From: Flavobacteriales bacterium | Lineage (GTDB): Bacteria; Bacteroidota; Bacteroidia; Flavobacteriales_D; Sanyastnellaceae | Direction: 5' to 3' | DNA length: 64,000 nt | Assembly (NCBI GenBank): GCA_015665315.1 | Contig: JADFAK010000058.1 | Coordinates: forward strand, 1-64,000 | Shown: piece by piece, positions 1-9,470 of the stretch | Numbering within the stretch: the first letter of the stretch is position 1 | Layout of the letters: each line of letters starts with the position of its first letter | The notes under the pieces: generated by a model | Databases searched by the model: none | What the model was told of the DNA's origin: nothing | Seen by the model: the letters and a program-made list of their open reading frames with translations, nothing else | Made by a program: the position numbers and the translations under genes

Positions 1-566
1 AAGATCCGGCCAAATATGGGGTTGTGCGCACGGGTCCAGAATTCAAGGGATTTGCCCAAAATGACTTGTACCACGAAGATCCAACTGGCGCCAATCACGA
101 GCTCTTTTCCGAGGGGTTGAAAGTGGCCCTTTACAATTATATGCACGACAACGGATTCGAGTTTCCACTGCAAGATTTTTTCGATTTCGACATTCCGCAC
201 AAGACCATTCCTTCGGGGCTCATCAAGAAATACATCAAGGCTCCGACTCCCGATTGGCCGCTTTCCAAAGGGTATCGATTGGGGTGGTTTCGCGTGGCTT
301 TTCATTCTTTAGCTAGCGCAAATGATCAAGAATCTACGTGCTTCGTCTCGTCGCAAGGACAGGAAGTTATTCATTTGCCTTGTGCGATATTCAATTTTTT
401 AAACTCCTACAAGGAACAAATGGATGTGCGTAGCTCGGAACCAATAGACTTTCACACAACCCTAGAACAATGGGCCGAGTTATTGAACAGCTCCCCTGAA
501 GCAATCGTACAGTCGGACTGGTGGAGGGCCCTGCGGAAGTCGATCTTGTGGGTAATACGATCCTAA
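1..566 (+). CDS. Hypothetical protein, 5'-truncated by window edge
   Basis: The reading frame is open from base 3 with no upstream stop, so the gene begins outside the window; the GTG at 24 is only an internal possibility. About 188 residues are visible, ending at a TAA at 564-566. The visible part is soluble-looking and rich in aromatic residues and Asp/Glu (for example DFFDFDIPHKTIP and QSDWWRALRK), with no membrane segment. I do not recognise the family. It converges with the next gene, whose stop codon overlaps this gene's last bases. Two copies of the dispersed GCAAATG motif lie inside it in opposite orientation (312-324 and 372-386). Confidence 0.6.
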   Translation, partial: DPAKYGVVRTGPEFKGFAQNDLYHEDPTGANHELFSEGLKVALYNYMHDNGFEFPLQDFFDFDIPHKTIPSGLIKKYIKAPTPDWPLSKGYRLGWFRVAFHSLASANDQESTCFVSSQGQEVIHLPCAIFNFLNSYKEQMDVRSSEPIDFHTTLEQWAELLNSSPEAIVQSDWWRALRKSILWVIRS

Positions 567-2113
567 AACATGAGCTTTCCGAAGCGGTAGGACTTTTTAA
601 ACTGACCGTAAATTACACCGTTTGAGCGATCCAATTGGTAGTATAAGCGCGGACGAAGAATGGTACCCGAATCTCGGTGTGAAAACAAGGCTGTACGTTT
701 CATGGCTCCCGCTCCATCGATCGAAACTACCGTCGCCACACTCCGTTTTGAATTCGAAAAGGACCTCAACTGGGCCGATGGCTCGTCGAGAAGAATCGTG
801 AGGTTGTCGCCGTGATCGTTGAACAAGAAGTGTAATTTGTCCGCGGATTCAAACAGGGCGTAAGAAGAATACACTCCTTTATCATCGGCCGTAGACTGGT
901 CCTTGGCGATCTTATTGGCCCACTCGATTTGCCCATCGGCCTTCACTTTCAAGACCAAAATATCCTGGTAATTGTAATAATAAGTCACCACGCGCATGCC
1001 CGTATTTGGGTCGGTCGTGATGCGCTCGGAAATATAGAATTGCTCGGCAATCATGTAGGCGCTGCCATCGGGTTTGATGACGAGATGGTCGAAGTAAAAG
1101 TCGGACAACTCATTTCCTCTTTCCGCATGTCGATCGCTCAGAAATTCGTTGAGCAAGGCTTTGTCGAAGGCCATGAGTCCGCTAGCCATCACTTCTCTCG
1201 ACTGACCGTTCATGGTAAAAAAGAAGGACCCTCCAATGGTGAAATGTTGGTCTTTCGAGTAGAACCCACCGATGCAGATATTCCCTTCTTTGGTAAGCGC
1301 ACACGTGGCTGAGATGATCCACTTGTCTTTGAGGTTGACGTTGAATTCTTTCAATTTATTTTCGGCCCAGCTATAGGTAAAGAGCACGTACTTTTTCTTG
1401 CGCGTTTTTTGTCGATTGGCATCGGCCTCTTCCTTTTCTGGCGACATACCTGATAGTAGAAGTACATTTCCGTTGTCGTCTAGCAAGTACTGATCAATTT
1501 CGAAAGAACCAGATGAGTAAGGGAGTTCGAGACGTTTGTTCCACAATAGATCCAGACTTAAACTGTATACATTGAAAGAAAAAGTATCATTGGCTTTCTT
1601 CTGGAAACGCATTTTGTGGTAGACCATGAACAGGCTGCTATCGGGCGAAAGCATCACATCGTATTCCCCGGGATTCCATCGTTTCGATTCAAAATCGTCG
1701 ACCAAGGTGGGCAAGTCTAGCCAATCGCCATTGGTACTCATGGGCGTGCAATAGGCCGATATAGTTTCGGTACTGCTGTTGTACACTGAAGTGAAAAGCA
1801 GGAATTGATTCTTGGTAAAAAGCAGCTTCTCAAAGCTCATGGCTGCACCGTTGACTTCGGGCAGGATCACCTCTTTCGAGAAGACCCTATTCAAGGAATC
1901 GACCGCGTATTTTTCGAGGATAAACTTGTCGGTACTGCCGTATAGATCTTTCGTTGTATAAAAGAACTTTGGGCCAGCACCTATAATTTCAAGATGTCGC
2001 TCATCTTTAGAAAGTTTGATGTCTTCTCCCCAGTTAACCCGCAACGAATCTTGTGCATTTGCCGAATGGCTAAATAAAAAAGACAGCAATATGAACACTG
2101 GTAAACGCATCAT
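563..2113 (-). CDS. Exported hypothetical protein, probable beta-propeller
   Basis: This is a 516-residue protein with an N-terminal signal peptide (about residues 1-20, ending SHSANAQ). The rest has short repeating strand-turn segments such as DDNGNVLLLSG, KEGNICIGGFYS and KPDGSAYMIAEQF, typical of the Bacteroidota exported proteins predicted to fold as beta-propellers. No catalytic motif and no T9SS sorting domain is visible. It therefore probably remains in the periplasm or is loosely attached to the outer membrane. It starts with two adjacent ATGs (2113 and 2110) and lies 28 bp downstream of the T9SS protein at 2142-4145, so the two may be co-transcribed. Function unknown. Confidence 0.8.
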   Translation of the reverse strand: MMRLPVFILLSFLFSHSANAQDSLRVNWGEDIKLSKDERHLEIIGAGPKFFYTTKDLYGSTDKFILEKYAVDSLNRVFSKEVILPEVNGAAMSFEKLLFTKNQFLLFTSVYNSSTETISAYCTPMSTNGDWLDLPTLVDDFESKRWNPGEYDVMLSPDSSLFMVYHKMRFQKKANDTFSFNVYSLSLDLLWNKRLELPYSSGSFEIDQYLLDDNGNVLLLSGMSPEKEEADANRQKTRKKKYVLFTYSWAENKLKEFNVNLKDKWIISATCALTKEGNICIGGFYSKDQHFTIGGSFFFTMNGQSREVMASGLMAFDKALLNEFLSDRHAERGNELSDFYFDHLVIKPDGSAYMIAEQFYISERITTDPNTGMRVVTYYYNYQDILVLKVKADGQIEWANKIAKDQSTADDKGVYSSYALFESADKLHFLFNDHGDNLTILLDEPSAQLRSFSNSKRSVATVVSIDGAGAMKRTALFSHRDSGTILRPRLYYQLDRSNGVIYGQFKKSYRFGKLMF

Positions 2114-2141
2114 TGAGCGGCACTGAATTTAGGAGTGAAAG

Positions 2142-4145
2142 TTAATCACCTGAAAACACGACCCGTTTCATGAGGGATTCGGTTTCGGTACTTATCTCGC
2201 AAATATAAACTCCCTGCGCCAAGTGAGGAGGAACTGGCGTCTTAATTTCATGCACTCCCTTATTCCTAATCGCATCGTGCACCGCCCACGCTTCACGGCC
2301 AAACTGGTCCTTCCAACTAATTTTCACGCGCGACCTCACTTCGATGGCACATGTAATATTGAACTCGCTTTTTACTGGGTTGGGATGAATAAAGGCGTTG
2401 AGCGCCAAGATTCTGCGGTTGGCGATTTGGGTAATAATGGTATCGACTGGAACGGTGTCGGTGATTAATGTGTCGATTTTAAGCGTGTCAATAATCAAGG
2501 TGTCGACCCCGATGGTGTCAATGGGAAGGGCAATAAATGTTGCCGTATCCTGCACAAAGTAATTGAGTTGGTTGGGTTGAATGTAGTCAAAAGTCTCAGC
2601 GGCTTGGCCTGGCCAATAAACGATGACCGAGTCGACCAAATCAACAGAACCTAGGCCCACGTGTACGATGCTCGAATTTTGAGAAGCGTAGCTCGAGCCA
2701 CAAGTTACCTCATGAGAAAAAACCCTGTTGCCGGCAAAAACTTTCACAAAAGCGCCAAAAGCATCGGCATTGCAGTTAACTCCTTTGAGCTGAAAGGCTA
2801 CATAATTTCCGACTTCCCCTTGATTCTGATACAGGGTGAAAGCATCGTTGGACGAACTTAAGAGGTTATACACGTTTACCACGCCAAAATCCAAGGCGCC
2901 GTCTTGGTTGAAATCTGCCACGGCGCATCCCCTCGACTTCATGTCGTTTTCTTCCAATTCAGACTCCGTGACATCTTCGAAGACGCCGCTTGCCGAGCCT
3001 CGGAAGAGTTGGTTCTTTTGGTAAGTCGAATTGGCCAACCAGGAAACGGCATCAATTTTTCCGTTGCTCACCAAGAGATCCAGGTAACTATCGTTGTCGT
3101 AATCAAACATACAAGCACCCCATCCTGCAGCTAGTCCGCCACCGAAAATCTCGCTTTCAACTTGGCAATAAGTCGTGCTATCGGCAAAGGCTTGTCCGCC
3201 CTGGTTATCCAGCAGCACGTTCCTCCCCAAATTGGTACAGTAATAATCGATGAATCCATCTTCATCGTAATCGCCATGGCCCCAACCCATGCCATAGAGC
3301 TGGACATCGGCACCGGTCTCTTCGCTCACGTCGGTCCAAGAAGAATCGGGATAGTTGTTCCTCAAGAGTGTATTTGGGATGACCCACGGACCAAAATCAT
3401 TGGCAAACATCAAGTCTTGATCACCGTCTCGATCAAAATCTGTCGCCAACAAGGCCAAGGTGCATCCGTCGTTTTGAATGCCGTACATCTCATTGGCCAG
3501 GGTAAAAGTCAAGTCCCCATTGTTGAGGTAAAGATCATCGGAGAAACACTCGTGTGAAAAGCCAATTGGATTGTTAGATGCATCGTAAATCACTCCTGCA
3601 TCTTCGATATAATTGCCGGTTACAATGTCCAGATATCCGTCCAAATTGACATCGACGAAGGTAGCCGACATGGTGAATTTTTGCTCTAGCAATCCGGCCG
3701 CAATGGTAATGTCGGTAAAGGACCCATCGCCATTATTCAAGTAGAGAAAGTTCTTTTTAAACGTGGGAGAGAGTCCTGAATTCCAGGTGGTTACAAAAAT
3801 TTCCCGGTAACCATCGTTGTTGATATCACCGGTTACTACACCTGTTGTATTTCGGTTGTCGGTCTCCCAAATTTCGGCTGAGAAACTTTTGTCGGTGAAA
3901 GTTCCGTCGCCGTTATTGCGATACAAGCGATCCATATCGTGACCACAGGTAATGTATACGTCCAAAAGAGAATCGTTGTTGTAGTCGAACCAAGCCAGTC
4001 CGCCCCCCATCAAATTGGTGGCTACGTAGCTGCATTCAATACCAACATCTTCTGCGACCTCGACAAATGACTGAGCAAACAGCCCTTGCGGAAACGCAAA
4101 GAACATTGCAAGACATATAGCCTTGCGAACAAGAGAGGAAAGCAT
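2142..4145 (-). CDS. CRTAC1-family FG-GAP/UnbV repeat protein, T9SS type A cargo
   Basis: This 667-residue secreted protein has a signal peptide (about 1-25), then FG-GAP/VCBS repeats to about residue 440 with many DxNxDGxxD calcium-binding-like loops (FDYNNDSLLD, DINNDGYREI, DFDRDGDQDL). An ASPIC/UnbV domain follows (about 450-535; VIVYWPGQ), then a Thr/Asp-rich linker (about 540-570) built on repeats of xDTLxI. The last ~90 residues form a T9SS type A sorting domain (PNPVKSEFNI, QGVYICEI). By family it is a cell-surface protein folding as an integrin-like propeller; its ligand is unknown. It is a tandem paralogue of the next upstream gene. Confidence 0.9.
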   Translation of the reverse strand: MLSSLVRKAICLAMFFAFPQGLFAQSFVEVAEDVGIECSYVATNLMGGGLAWFDYNNDSLLDVYITCGHDMDRLYRNNGDGTFTDKSFSAEIWETDNRNTTGVVTGDINNDGYREIFVTTWNSGLSPTFKKNFLYLNNGDGSFTDITIAAGLLEQKFTMSATFVDVNLDGYLDIVTGNYIEDAGVIYDASNNPIGFSHECFSDDLYLNNGDLTFTLANEMYGIQNDGCTLALLATDFDRDGDQDLMFANDFGPWVIPNTLLRNNYPDSSWTDVSEETGADVQLYGMGWGHGDYDEDGFIDYYCTNLGRNVLLDNQGGQAFADSTTYCQVESEIFGGGLAAGWGACMFDYDNDSYLDLLVSNGKIDAVSWLANSTYQKNQLFRGSASGVFEDVTESELEENDMKSRGCAVADFNQDGALDFGVVNVYNLLSSSNDAFTLYQNQGEVGNYVAFQLKGVNCNADAFGAFVKVFAGNRVFSHEVTCGSSYASQNSSIVHVGLGSVDLVDSVIVYWPGQAAETFDYIQPNQLNYFVQDTATFIALPIDTIGVDTLIIDTLKIDTLITDTVPVDTIITQIANRRILALNAFIHPNPVKSEFNITCAIEVRSRVKISWKDQFGREAWAVHDAIRNKGVHEIKTPVPPHLAQGVYICEISTETESLMKRVVFSGD
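2437..2529 (-). repeat. Short tandem repeat encoding a DT-rich linker
   Basis: Within the UnbV-type protein, about six imperfect units each encode (I/V)DT plus 1-3 hydrophobic residues (IDTIGVDTL, IDTLKIDTL). They separate the UnbV domain from the sorting domain. On the plus strand the unit appears as a recurring gtgtcgat/gtgtcaat. Such low-complexity stalks commonly space a surface domain from its anchor, and the unit number may vary between strains. The paralogue at 4274-6139 has no such linker. Confidence 0.7.
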
Positions 4146-4273
4146 GTTGTGTGTGATTACAACTTTCCAGAATAGCTAGTCAATCCCCGGTTTAAAAGGA
4201 TTTACGGTTTTAAGTGGTCGAAACAACAGATCTCTACCACAAAAGGTTTAAGGAAAGATACAACAAAGAATTT

Positions 4274-6139
4274 TTATTCTACAACAAGAAGTGTGCTTTT
4301 TTGAATACCTGCTTCACTTGAAAACTGCAGCGTGTACATTCCGCGAGCAAGGGTCCTAGGCAGTTGAATATCAGTCGAGTTCTTTCCCTGATGCCAAGCT
4401 TGCTCGTACACCAAACTGCCCTGCAAATCATATATAAAAATAGTCTTTGGAGCAGTTGAAAGGCTCGTGCGCACGGTAAAACTACCCTTGTTTGGCATCG
4501 GGTAAACGGTGAATAAATTGTCGGCATTCAAATGCAAAATACCACTTGAAAAACCTTGAACTAGATGGTGCTGCGTGTCGATTTCCTCCAATAAGAAGGT
4601 CTCCGGCACGCCTCCTGGCCAATGTACGACCAAGGAATCAACCTCTTCGAGTGTGCCCAAGCCAAAATGCAATCGACTTGATTCCTGCGACGCATGGCAA
4701 CCCCCTCCTCCGTTCAATTCACGCAGGAATATACGATCACCCACATAAAGCTCCACTTGCGTTCCAAAAGCATCTCGGTTGCAAAGAACTCCTTCCAAGG
4801 TTATGTCCAACCAATGATTTTCGGTTCCTTGATTTTCAAACAACTTTACCCGTAAGTTCTCGGGTACCCCGGGGTTTTGCAGATTGACAACAACAATGTC
4901 CAATTGTCCGTCCAAATTAAAGTCTCCATAGGCACAACCTCGCCCCATCTGGACATCGGCCAATCCATTGGCGGGAGCGACATTGGTAAACGTGCCGTCG
5001 CCATTGTTGTGGTAGTAGAGGTTGGGATCTTCCACGTGGTTGTCTATGAAATCAACCGTTGGAATATGTCCGTTGGTGACAAACAAGTCCAAGTAGGTAT
5101 CATTGTCCAAATCGGCGAAAAATGTTCCCCAACTCGTATGCAAGAGTCCATCCGATGAATCATTGATTACCCCCGTCTCAAGCGCTACGTCTTCAAACAC
5201 ACCGTCCGCCTGGTTCAATAGTACATTGGCGCCTAGATTCGTAATGTAGTAATCCAAATCTTGGTCCTCGTCGTAGTCGCCAATGGCCACGCCCATGCCG
5301 TACAGACCAATATTGGCACCCGTGACAGGTGCGACGTCGTCCATGGAGAAATCTGGATAATCGTTGTTGTACAGCCTGTTCGGAATGATAAACTCGCCAA
5401 AATCATTGGCTACCATGAGATCGCTATCTCCGTCTCGGTCGTAATCGGTCGCACTCATGGCGAGGGCACACCCGGCGTTGTTTATTCCCAAATCCTCAGC
5501 CATGTGGCTAAAAGTAAGGTCGCCGTTGTTGAGGTAGAAGAAATCCTCAAAGCATTCGTGATCAAAACCCATAATCACCCCGTCCTCCTCGATGAAACTA
5601 GGGTTCTCGACATAATTGCCCACGTATAGATCCAGAAAACCGTCTTGGTTGATGTCGATGAAACTGGCAGACAAGCTAAAAACAGAATCGGCTAGTCCAG
5701 CTTCAAGCGTAATATCGGTAAACGTCTCGTCGCCGTTATTGCGAAAAAGGTAATTGCTTGCATACCCCGGGGCTATCACCGCACGCCACGTGGTCACAAA
5801 AACATCGCGGTCGCCGTCGTTATCAATGTCGCCAGTTACAACTCCTGTGGTGTTTTTGTCGCCCGTAAGTAGCAATCCGGCCGATTCGGTGACGTTTTCA
5901 AATGAGTCGTTGCCCAAATTCTTGAACAAGGCATCTTCGTCCAAACAACCCGCGAAATAGATGTCTTCGAGTCCGTCGTTGTTGAAGTCAAACACGGCAA
6001 CACCACCTCCCATAAAACTGGAAGGGTGGGGCAGAAAATCTATTCCCGAGGACAGACTGACCTCCTCAAATGTTTGGCCGAAAGCTGTAACCTGGAGGAT
6101 GATTGCAATGCATAAAGCAAATAACCTTGTATTTCGCAT
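4274..6139 (-). CDS. CRTAC1-family FG-GAP/UnbV repeat protein, T9SS type A cargo (paralogue)
   Basis: This 621-residue secreted protein has a signal peptide (about 1-22, ending TAFGQ), FG-GAP/VCBS repeats to about residue 430 (FDFNNDGLEDIYF, DYDRDGDSDLMVAND), an ASPIC/UnbV domain (about 440-525; LVVHWPGG) and a T9SS type A domain in the last 80 residues (YPMPNKGSF, RGMYTLQFSS). It aligns along its length with the downstream gene 2142-4145, for example LMVANDFG versus LMFANDFG, so the pair arose by tandem duplication. The 128 bp between them has no visible terminator. Predicted cell-surface protein; ligand unknown. Confidence 0.9.
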   Translation of the reverse strand: MRNTRLFALCIAIILQVTAFGQTFEEVSLSSGIDFLPHPSSFMGGGVAVFDFNNDGLEDIYFAGCLDEDALFKNLGNDSFENVTESAGLLLTGDKNTTGVVTGDIDNDGDRDVFVTTWRAVIAPGYASNYLFRNNGDETFTDITLEAGLADSVFSLSASFIDINQDGFLDLYVGNYVENPSFIEEDGVIMGFDHECFEDFFYLNNGDLTFSHMAEDLGINNAGCALAMSATDYDRDGDSDLMVANDFGEFIIPNRLYNNDYPDFSMDDVAPVTGANIGLYGMGVAIGDYDEDQDLDYYITNLGANVLLNQADGVFEDVALETGVINDSSDGLLHTSWGTFFADLDNDTYLDLFVTNGHIPTVDFIDNHVEDPNLYYHNNGDGTFTNVAPANGLADVQMGRGCAYGDFNLDGQLDIVVVNLQNPGVPENLRVKLFENQGTENHWLDITLEGVLCNRDAFGTQVELYVGDRIFLRELNGGGGCHASQESSRLHFGLGTLEEVDSLVVHWPGGVPETFLLEEIDTQHHLVQGFSSGILHLNADNLFTVYPMPNKGSFTVRTSLSTAPKTIFIYDLQGSLVYEQAWHQGKNSTDIQLPRTLARGMYTLQFSSEAGIQKSTLLVVE

Positions 6140-6216
6140 AAATCAAAGGTAATCCACCCGATTCATTTGAAACAAGTAAAGCAATGCAATTCTAGGAATT
6201 CTTTGAAAAAATAGGT

Positions 6217-6744
6217 CTAGAAACCAAAAGCAAGTCCGCCGCGAGCTCCCGAAGCTGGGTATCCACTGTAAACTTCCGCGAATAGAGACATTTTCGGTTT
6301 GAAGTGCCATCTTCCACCTACCTCAACTTGAACGAAGGGACGTCCGTTTCCGTATTTCGATTTCGGCGTGTCGTAGTAGATGGCTGCTGGGCCATTGTAT
6401 GAAGAGGTAGATCTTACAATATACCATCCAGCGTGACCTCCTGCGTACACATCAAATTCTTTAGGAATTGGCAAAAGCTCATCGAAATAATAATCACCTT
6501 TAACTCCCAATCCTATGAAGGTATTGAACCAACGGTAATAGCCGATGGCGTTTCCGTTAAATTTAAGCATCACGATAGGTCCAACCGCAACATTGTCGAC
6601 AACATTAAAGTTTGCCGAACCCATTACGCCAAATCCATAGTTCGATGCCTCAAGTCCGACATGGATATTGTTATACTTTTCTTGAGCTTGAACGCTGCAG
6701 ACAGTAGCCAGTGCCAACGCGCATAATAAGATTTTAGTTTTCAT
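6217..6744 (-). CDS. Outer-membrane beta-barrel protein
   Basis: I start this 175-residue protein at the ATG at 6744 (MKTKILLCALALA), which gives a clean signal peptide ending VQAQ. A longer frame reaches 6894 but would put 50 uncharacteristic residues before the signal. The mature part alternates amphipathic strands (VDNVAVGPIVMLKF, RPFVQVEVGGRWHF, KMSLFAEVYSGY) and ends in Phe, as outer-membrane barrels do. No specific function can be assigned. A TTG-N16-TAATATTG arrangement upstream is a weak promoter candidate. Confidence 0.75.
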   Translation of the reverse strand: MKTKILLCALALATVCSVQAQEKYNNIHVGLEASNYGFGVMGSANFNVVDNVAVGPIVMLKFNGNAIGYYRWFNTFIGLGVKGDYYFDELLPIPKEFDVYAGGHAGWYIVRSTSSYNGPAAIYYDTPKSKYGNGRPFVQVEVGGRWHFKPKMSLFAEVYSGYPASGARGGLAFGF

Positions 6745-6894
6745 ATTGTAGCAATTCGTGTTTGATACTGCAATATTAAAAATTTCTTCTACGCAAGTAT
6801 ACAACAGTACATGGCTAACTATTAACACATTTTTGTTGACCTCGATGCCGCGATGTTTCGAAGAATAATCCCTCATTTCAACCAACGAATTCAA

Positions 6895-6998
6895 GAAAAA
6901 CCAGCAGGAATAATACCATTTGCGTATAGCACATCAAAAAACACAACCTATTCATAATTACCGCATTTTTTCTCCGCGACGAGCGCAAATGCTTCAAG
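6895..6998. other. Intergenic region with an inverted pair of GCAAATG motifs
   Basis: Between the FlgO-like gene and the barrel gene lie CATTTGCG (6917-6924) and CGCAAATG (6984-6991), perfect inverted copies 59 bp apart. The second belongs to a 16-base sequence (6976-6991) that differs at one base from the exact repeat at 24054, 45969 and 49925. No terminator is obvious. Confidence 0.5.
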
Positions 6999-7829
6999 CT
7001 ATTCCGAGCCTATCCAAGCCGTTTCGCATTGATTGGTCCAGAGCGTACCCCTACTTATTACTGCACCCGTAAGCGCATCTTTGATGGTATAGCGGACGAT
7101 TCCAGAGCTCACCATGTCGGATACCGTCTTGCTTCCTGGCTTTACAAAAAAGGTGGTGCCACGGTCGACGTGCGACTTGTTATCCTTGTTTACTTCGCAC
7201 ACCAATTCCCGGTGTGAGGTGTTGTGCAAACCTAAAAATGCTCCGTCGTGTAGCATGCAATCGCGACTTACAGGTAAAATCGTCGGTCCAGGCTCGATCA
7301 CCGAAGCTTTGTAGCCATAATATTCATCCCAGGCCGGAGTAGCACTGAACACACATTTGGAAGCCGCTACGATCCCCGCCGTTTCCGTGTCAATGGCTTT
7401 GAGGGTGAGTTTGTAGGAGTCATCCAAGCGCGTGATGGAACCTATGACCAAAGCCTCCACCGACTCCAGTTTTCCCCACTCGATAAGCGAGGCCTCGTTA
7501 ACCAGTCCGCCCATGGCCAACTTATGTTCTTCAAAGATCGACGCGAGGTGTCCGCGGTCCATCACTTCAAACCCAAATGCATGTTCGATAAGGGCATAGG
7601 TAAATTCCTCGGCCGCTATAATGCCCAATTCATTCTCCTCGCCCAAGTGATTCGTGAAATTCACAACGGCGACTTTTCCCAATAATTGGAGGTGTAGTTT
7701 TTCCGTAAGTTCCTTGGCCGCTTTATCGATGGCTGGTTCGAAGGACGATTGTCCCGCCATGCAGGAAACAGTAAAAAGTAAAAGAAGTGACAGGACGATT
7801 TTGGATAATCGGCGGCAGTGGATGCTCAT
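6999..7829 (-). CDS. FlgO/CsgG-like exported protein
   Basis: This 276-residue protein has a hydrophobic N-terminal export signal (LSLLLLFTVSC). The Cys after TVS is a poor lipobox, so lipidation is uncertain. Residues of about 45-155 resemble the FlgO/CsgG N-terminal fold: VAVVNFTN, a helix with FTYALIEHAFGFEVMDRGHL, and EALVIGSITRLDDSYKL. In other bacteria that fold serves outer-membrane lipoproteins. The C-terminal ~100 residues contain four Cys and match nothing I recognise. Bacteroidota have many stand-alone proteins of this type with no flagellar or curli link. Role unknown. Confidence 0.65.
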   Translation of the reverse strand: MSIHCRRLSKIVLSLLLLFTVSCMAGQSSFEPAIDKAAKELTEKLHLQLLGKVAVVNFTNHLGEENELGIIAAEEFTYALIEHAFGFEVMDRGHLASIFEEHKLAMGGLVNEASLIEWGKLESVEALVIGSITRLDDSYKLTLKAIDTETAGIVAASKCVFSATPAWDEYYGYKASVIEPGPTILPVSRDCMLHDGAFLGLHNTSHRELVCEVNKDNKSHVDRGTTFFVKPGSKTVSDMVSSGIVRYTIKDALTGAVISRGTLWTNQCETAWIGSE

Positions 7830-7901
7830 AATTCAACTAGTTATGAGATCAAGTACACCTAAGAACTGGAAACGTTCACCTGAAGGTCAAATGTGCCCGT
7901 T

Positions 7902-9413
7902 TCAGTCAAACGAATCATTGGCATCCAGTAAAATTCGGAAGGTAGTGCCTTTGTCGGGCTCGGACCACTTGACGAAAATCCGTCCGCCATGATAGGTTTC
8001 GATAATGCGCTTGGTAAGCGACAATCCCAGTCCCCAGCCGCGCTTTTTCGTGGTGAATCCCGGTTGGAAGACTGTGCGCTGACTATTCTTGGTAATTCCC
8101 TTTCCTGTATCGGTGATATCGATGGCCACTTGGCTTCCTTCGCGGCTCACTTTGGCGGTGAGTTTACCTTCACCTTCCATGGCATCGACAGCATTTTTCA
8201 CCAAATTTTCGAGTACCCATCCAAAAAGGGAGCGACTCATCATGGCTTGCAAGGAGTGATCGACCGACTCGATTTCAAATTCTACGCGCTTGGAGATACG
8301 TGTACGCAGGTAATCGAAGGCATTTTCCACGACCTCGGCAACATTCTCGCTTTCTAGATCGGGTTTCGACCCAATTTTCGAGAATCTATTGGTGATCATT
8401 TCCAGGCGCTTGACGTCCTTATTGATTTCAAACAGACTGGATTTATCGACTCCTTGCGACTCCAAAATATCCATCCAAGCCATGAGGCTAGATAGGGGTG
8501 TGCCCAATTGGTGAGCCGTTTCTTTGGCCATTCCCACCCACACTTGATTTTGCTCGGCTTTTCTGAATGTAGAGAAAATGAGGTAGGCAATAAAGAGAAA
8601 TACCCCGATGAGAATGAGTTGAACAGCCGGAAAATACTTCAGCTGAGTAAGGATCAAGGAGTCCTCATAAAACAGGAATTGTTTCCCTGTTTCGGGCAAG
8701 ATAATTTCGATGGGCTCATTTTCCGAGGCCATGCTATTTAGTCGGTCCTCCAATAATTCAGGCGTATTGATAAGCGCCGAGTCCAAGTTGTGCGATCGAT
8801 AGACCTGGGTTTTGGTACTGTCGGTCAAAATGAGGGGTACCGAAGCCGAATTAATCACTGTCTCCGAAATAAAGGACTTGATTAAATCCTGCATGGTATT
8901 CTGCAATTCCTGAAACAAGTAACTATCGTCGTAGTACACCCGATGGCCTATATCTGTAAAGACGATGGGCGCATTTTTGGCCTCCATCTCTGTCTTCAGT
9001 GAGTCGATGTAGCGTTCATCTTTGTCTTTGCCAGTCGGCAAATTTCTTGACCCCGTCATTTTATTCTGCTCGTTAAAAATCAGGAGCGGAATCGTTGTGT
9101 TCGAGAAAAGATAGTCGGTTACAAAGGTCAGATTCGAGTTATCGTTCGGGTCGGCAATGATCTCGTAGCCCTTGACGATAAGGTCGGCTTGGTTTCTTTC
9201 TTGGCTTCGGAGTTGCTCAAAAAGTCTCTCGGTGAATCCAACGAGTTGGGCGCGCTTTTTTACGGCGTCGCTCCACAGTTCTATTTGCTCGCGCTCGGCC
9301 AGTTCAATTTTGGAAGCGATATAATTGGAATACCACAAGGTGATACCCACGATGACTGTGGCCACTACCAATAGAAAAATCTTCCAATGCTGTTTCTTCG
9401 AGTATAAATTCAC
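7902..9413 (-). CDS. Membrane sensor histidine kinase
   Basis: This 503-residue kinase has two membrane segments (about 11-29 and 262-282) enclosing a periplasmic sensor of ~230 residues. The cytoplasmic kinase has an H-box AHQLGTPLSSL (phospho-accepting His near residue 303), an N-box ENLVKNAVDAM, G1 DTGKGI and G2 GWGLGLSL. All ATP-binding motifs are intact. The start is a GTG at 9413; no in-frame ATG lies near the N-terminus. No response regulator is adjacent, so it is an orphan kinase. The signal is unknown. Confidence 0.9.
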   Translation of the reverse strand: MNLYSKKQHWKIFLLVVATVIVGITLWYSNYIASKIELAEREQIELWSDAVKKRAQLVGFTERLFEQLRSQERNQADLIVKGYEIIADPNDNSNLTFVTDYLFSNTTIPLLIFNEQNKMTGSRNLPTGKDKDERYIDSLKTEMEAKNAPIVFTDIGHRVYYDDSYLFQELQNTMQDLIKSFISETVINSASVPLILTDSTKTQVYRSHNLDSALINTPELLEDRLNSMASENEPIEIILPETGKQFLFYEDSLILTQLKYFPAVQLILIGVFLFIAYLIFSTFRKAEQNQVWVGMAKETAHQLGTPLSSLMAWMDILESQGVDKSSLFEINKDVKRLEMITNRFSKIGSKPDLESENVAEVVENAFDYLRTRISKRVEFEIESVDHSLQAMMSRSLFGWVLENLVKNAVDAMEGEGKLTAKVSREGSQVAIDITDTGKGITKNSQRTVFQPGFTTKKRGWGLGLSLTKRIIETYHGGRIFVKWSEPDKGTTFRILLDANDSFD

Positions 9414-9470
9414 CGCTTCAAATATGGGGAAAAGGAATTAGTCTAACGCCGAAATTGATGCCTAAGTATA

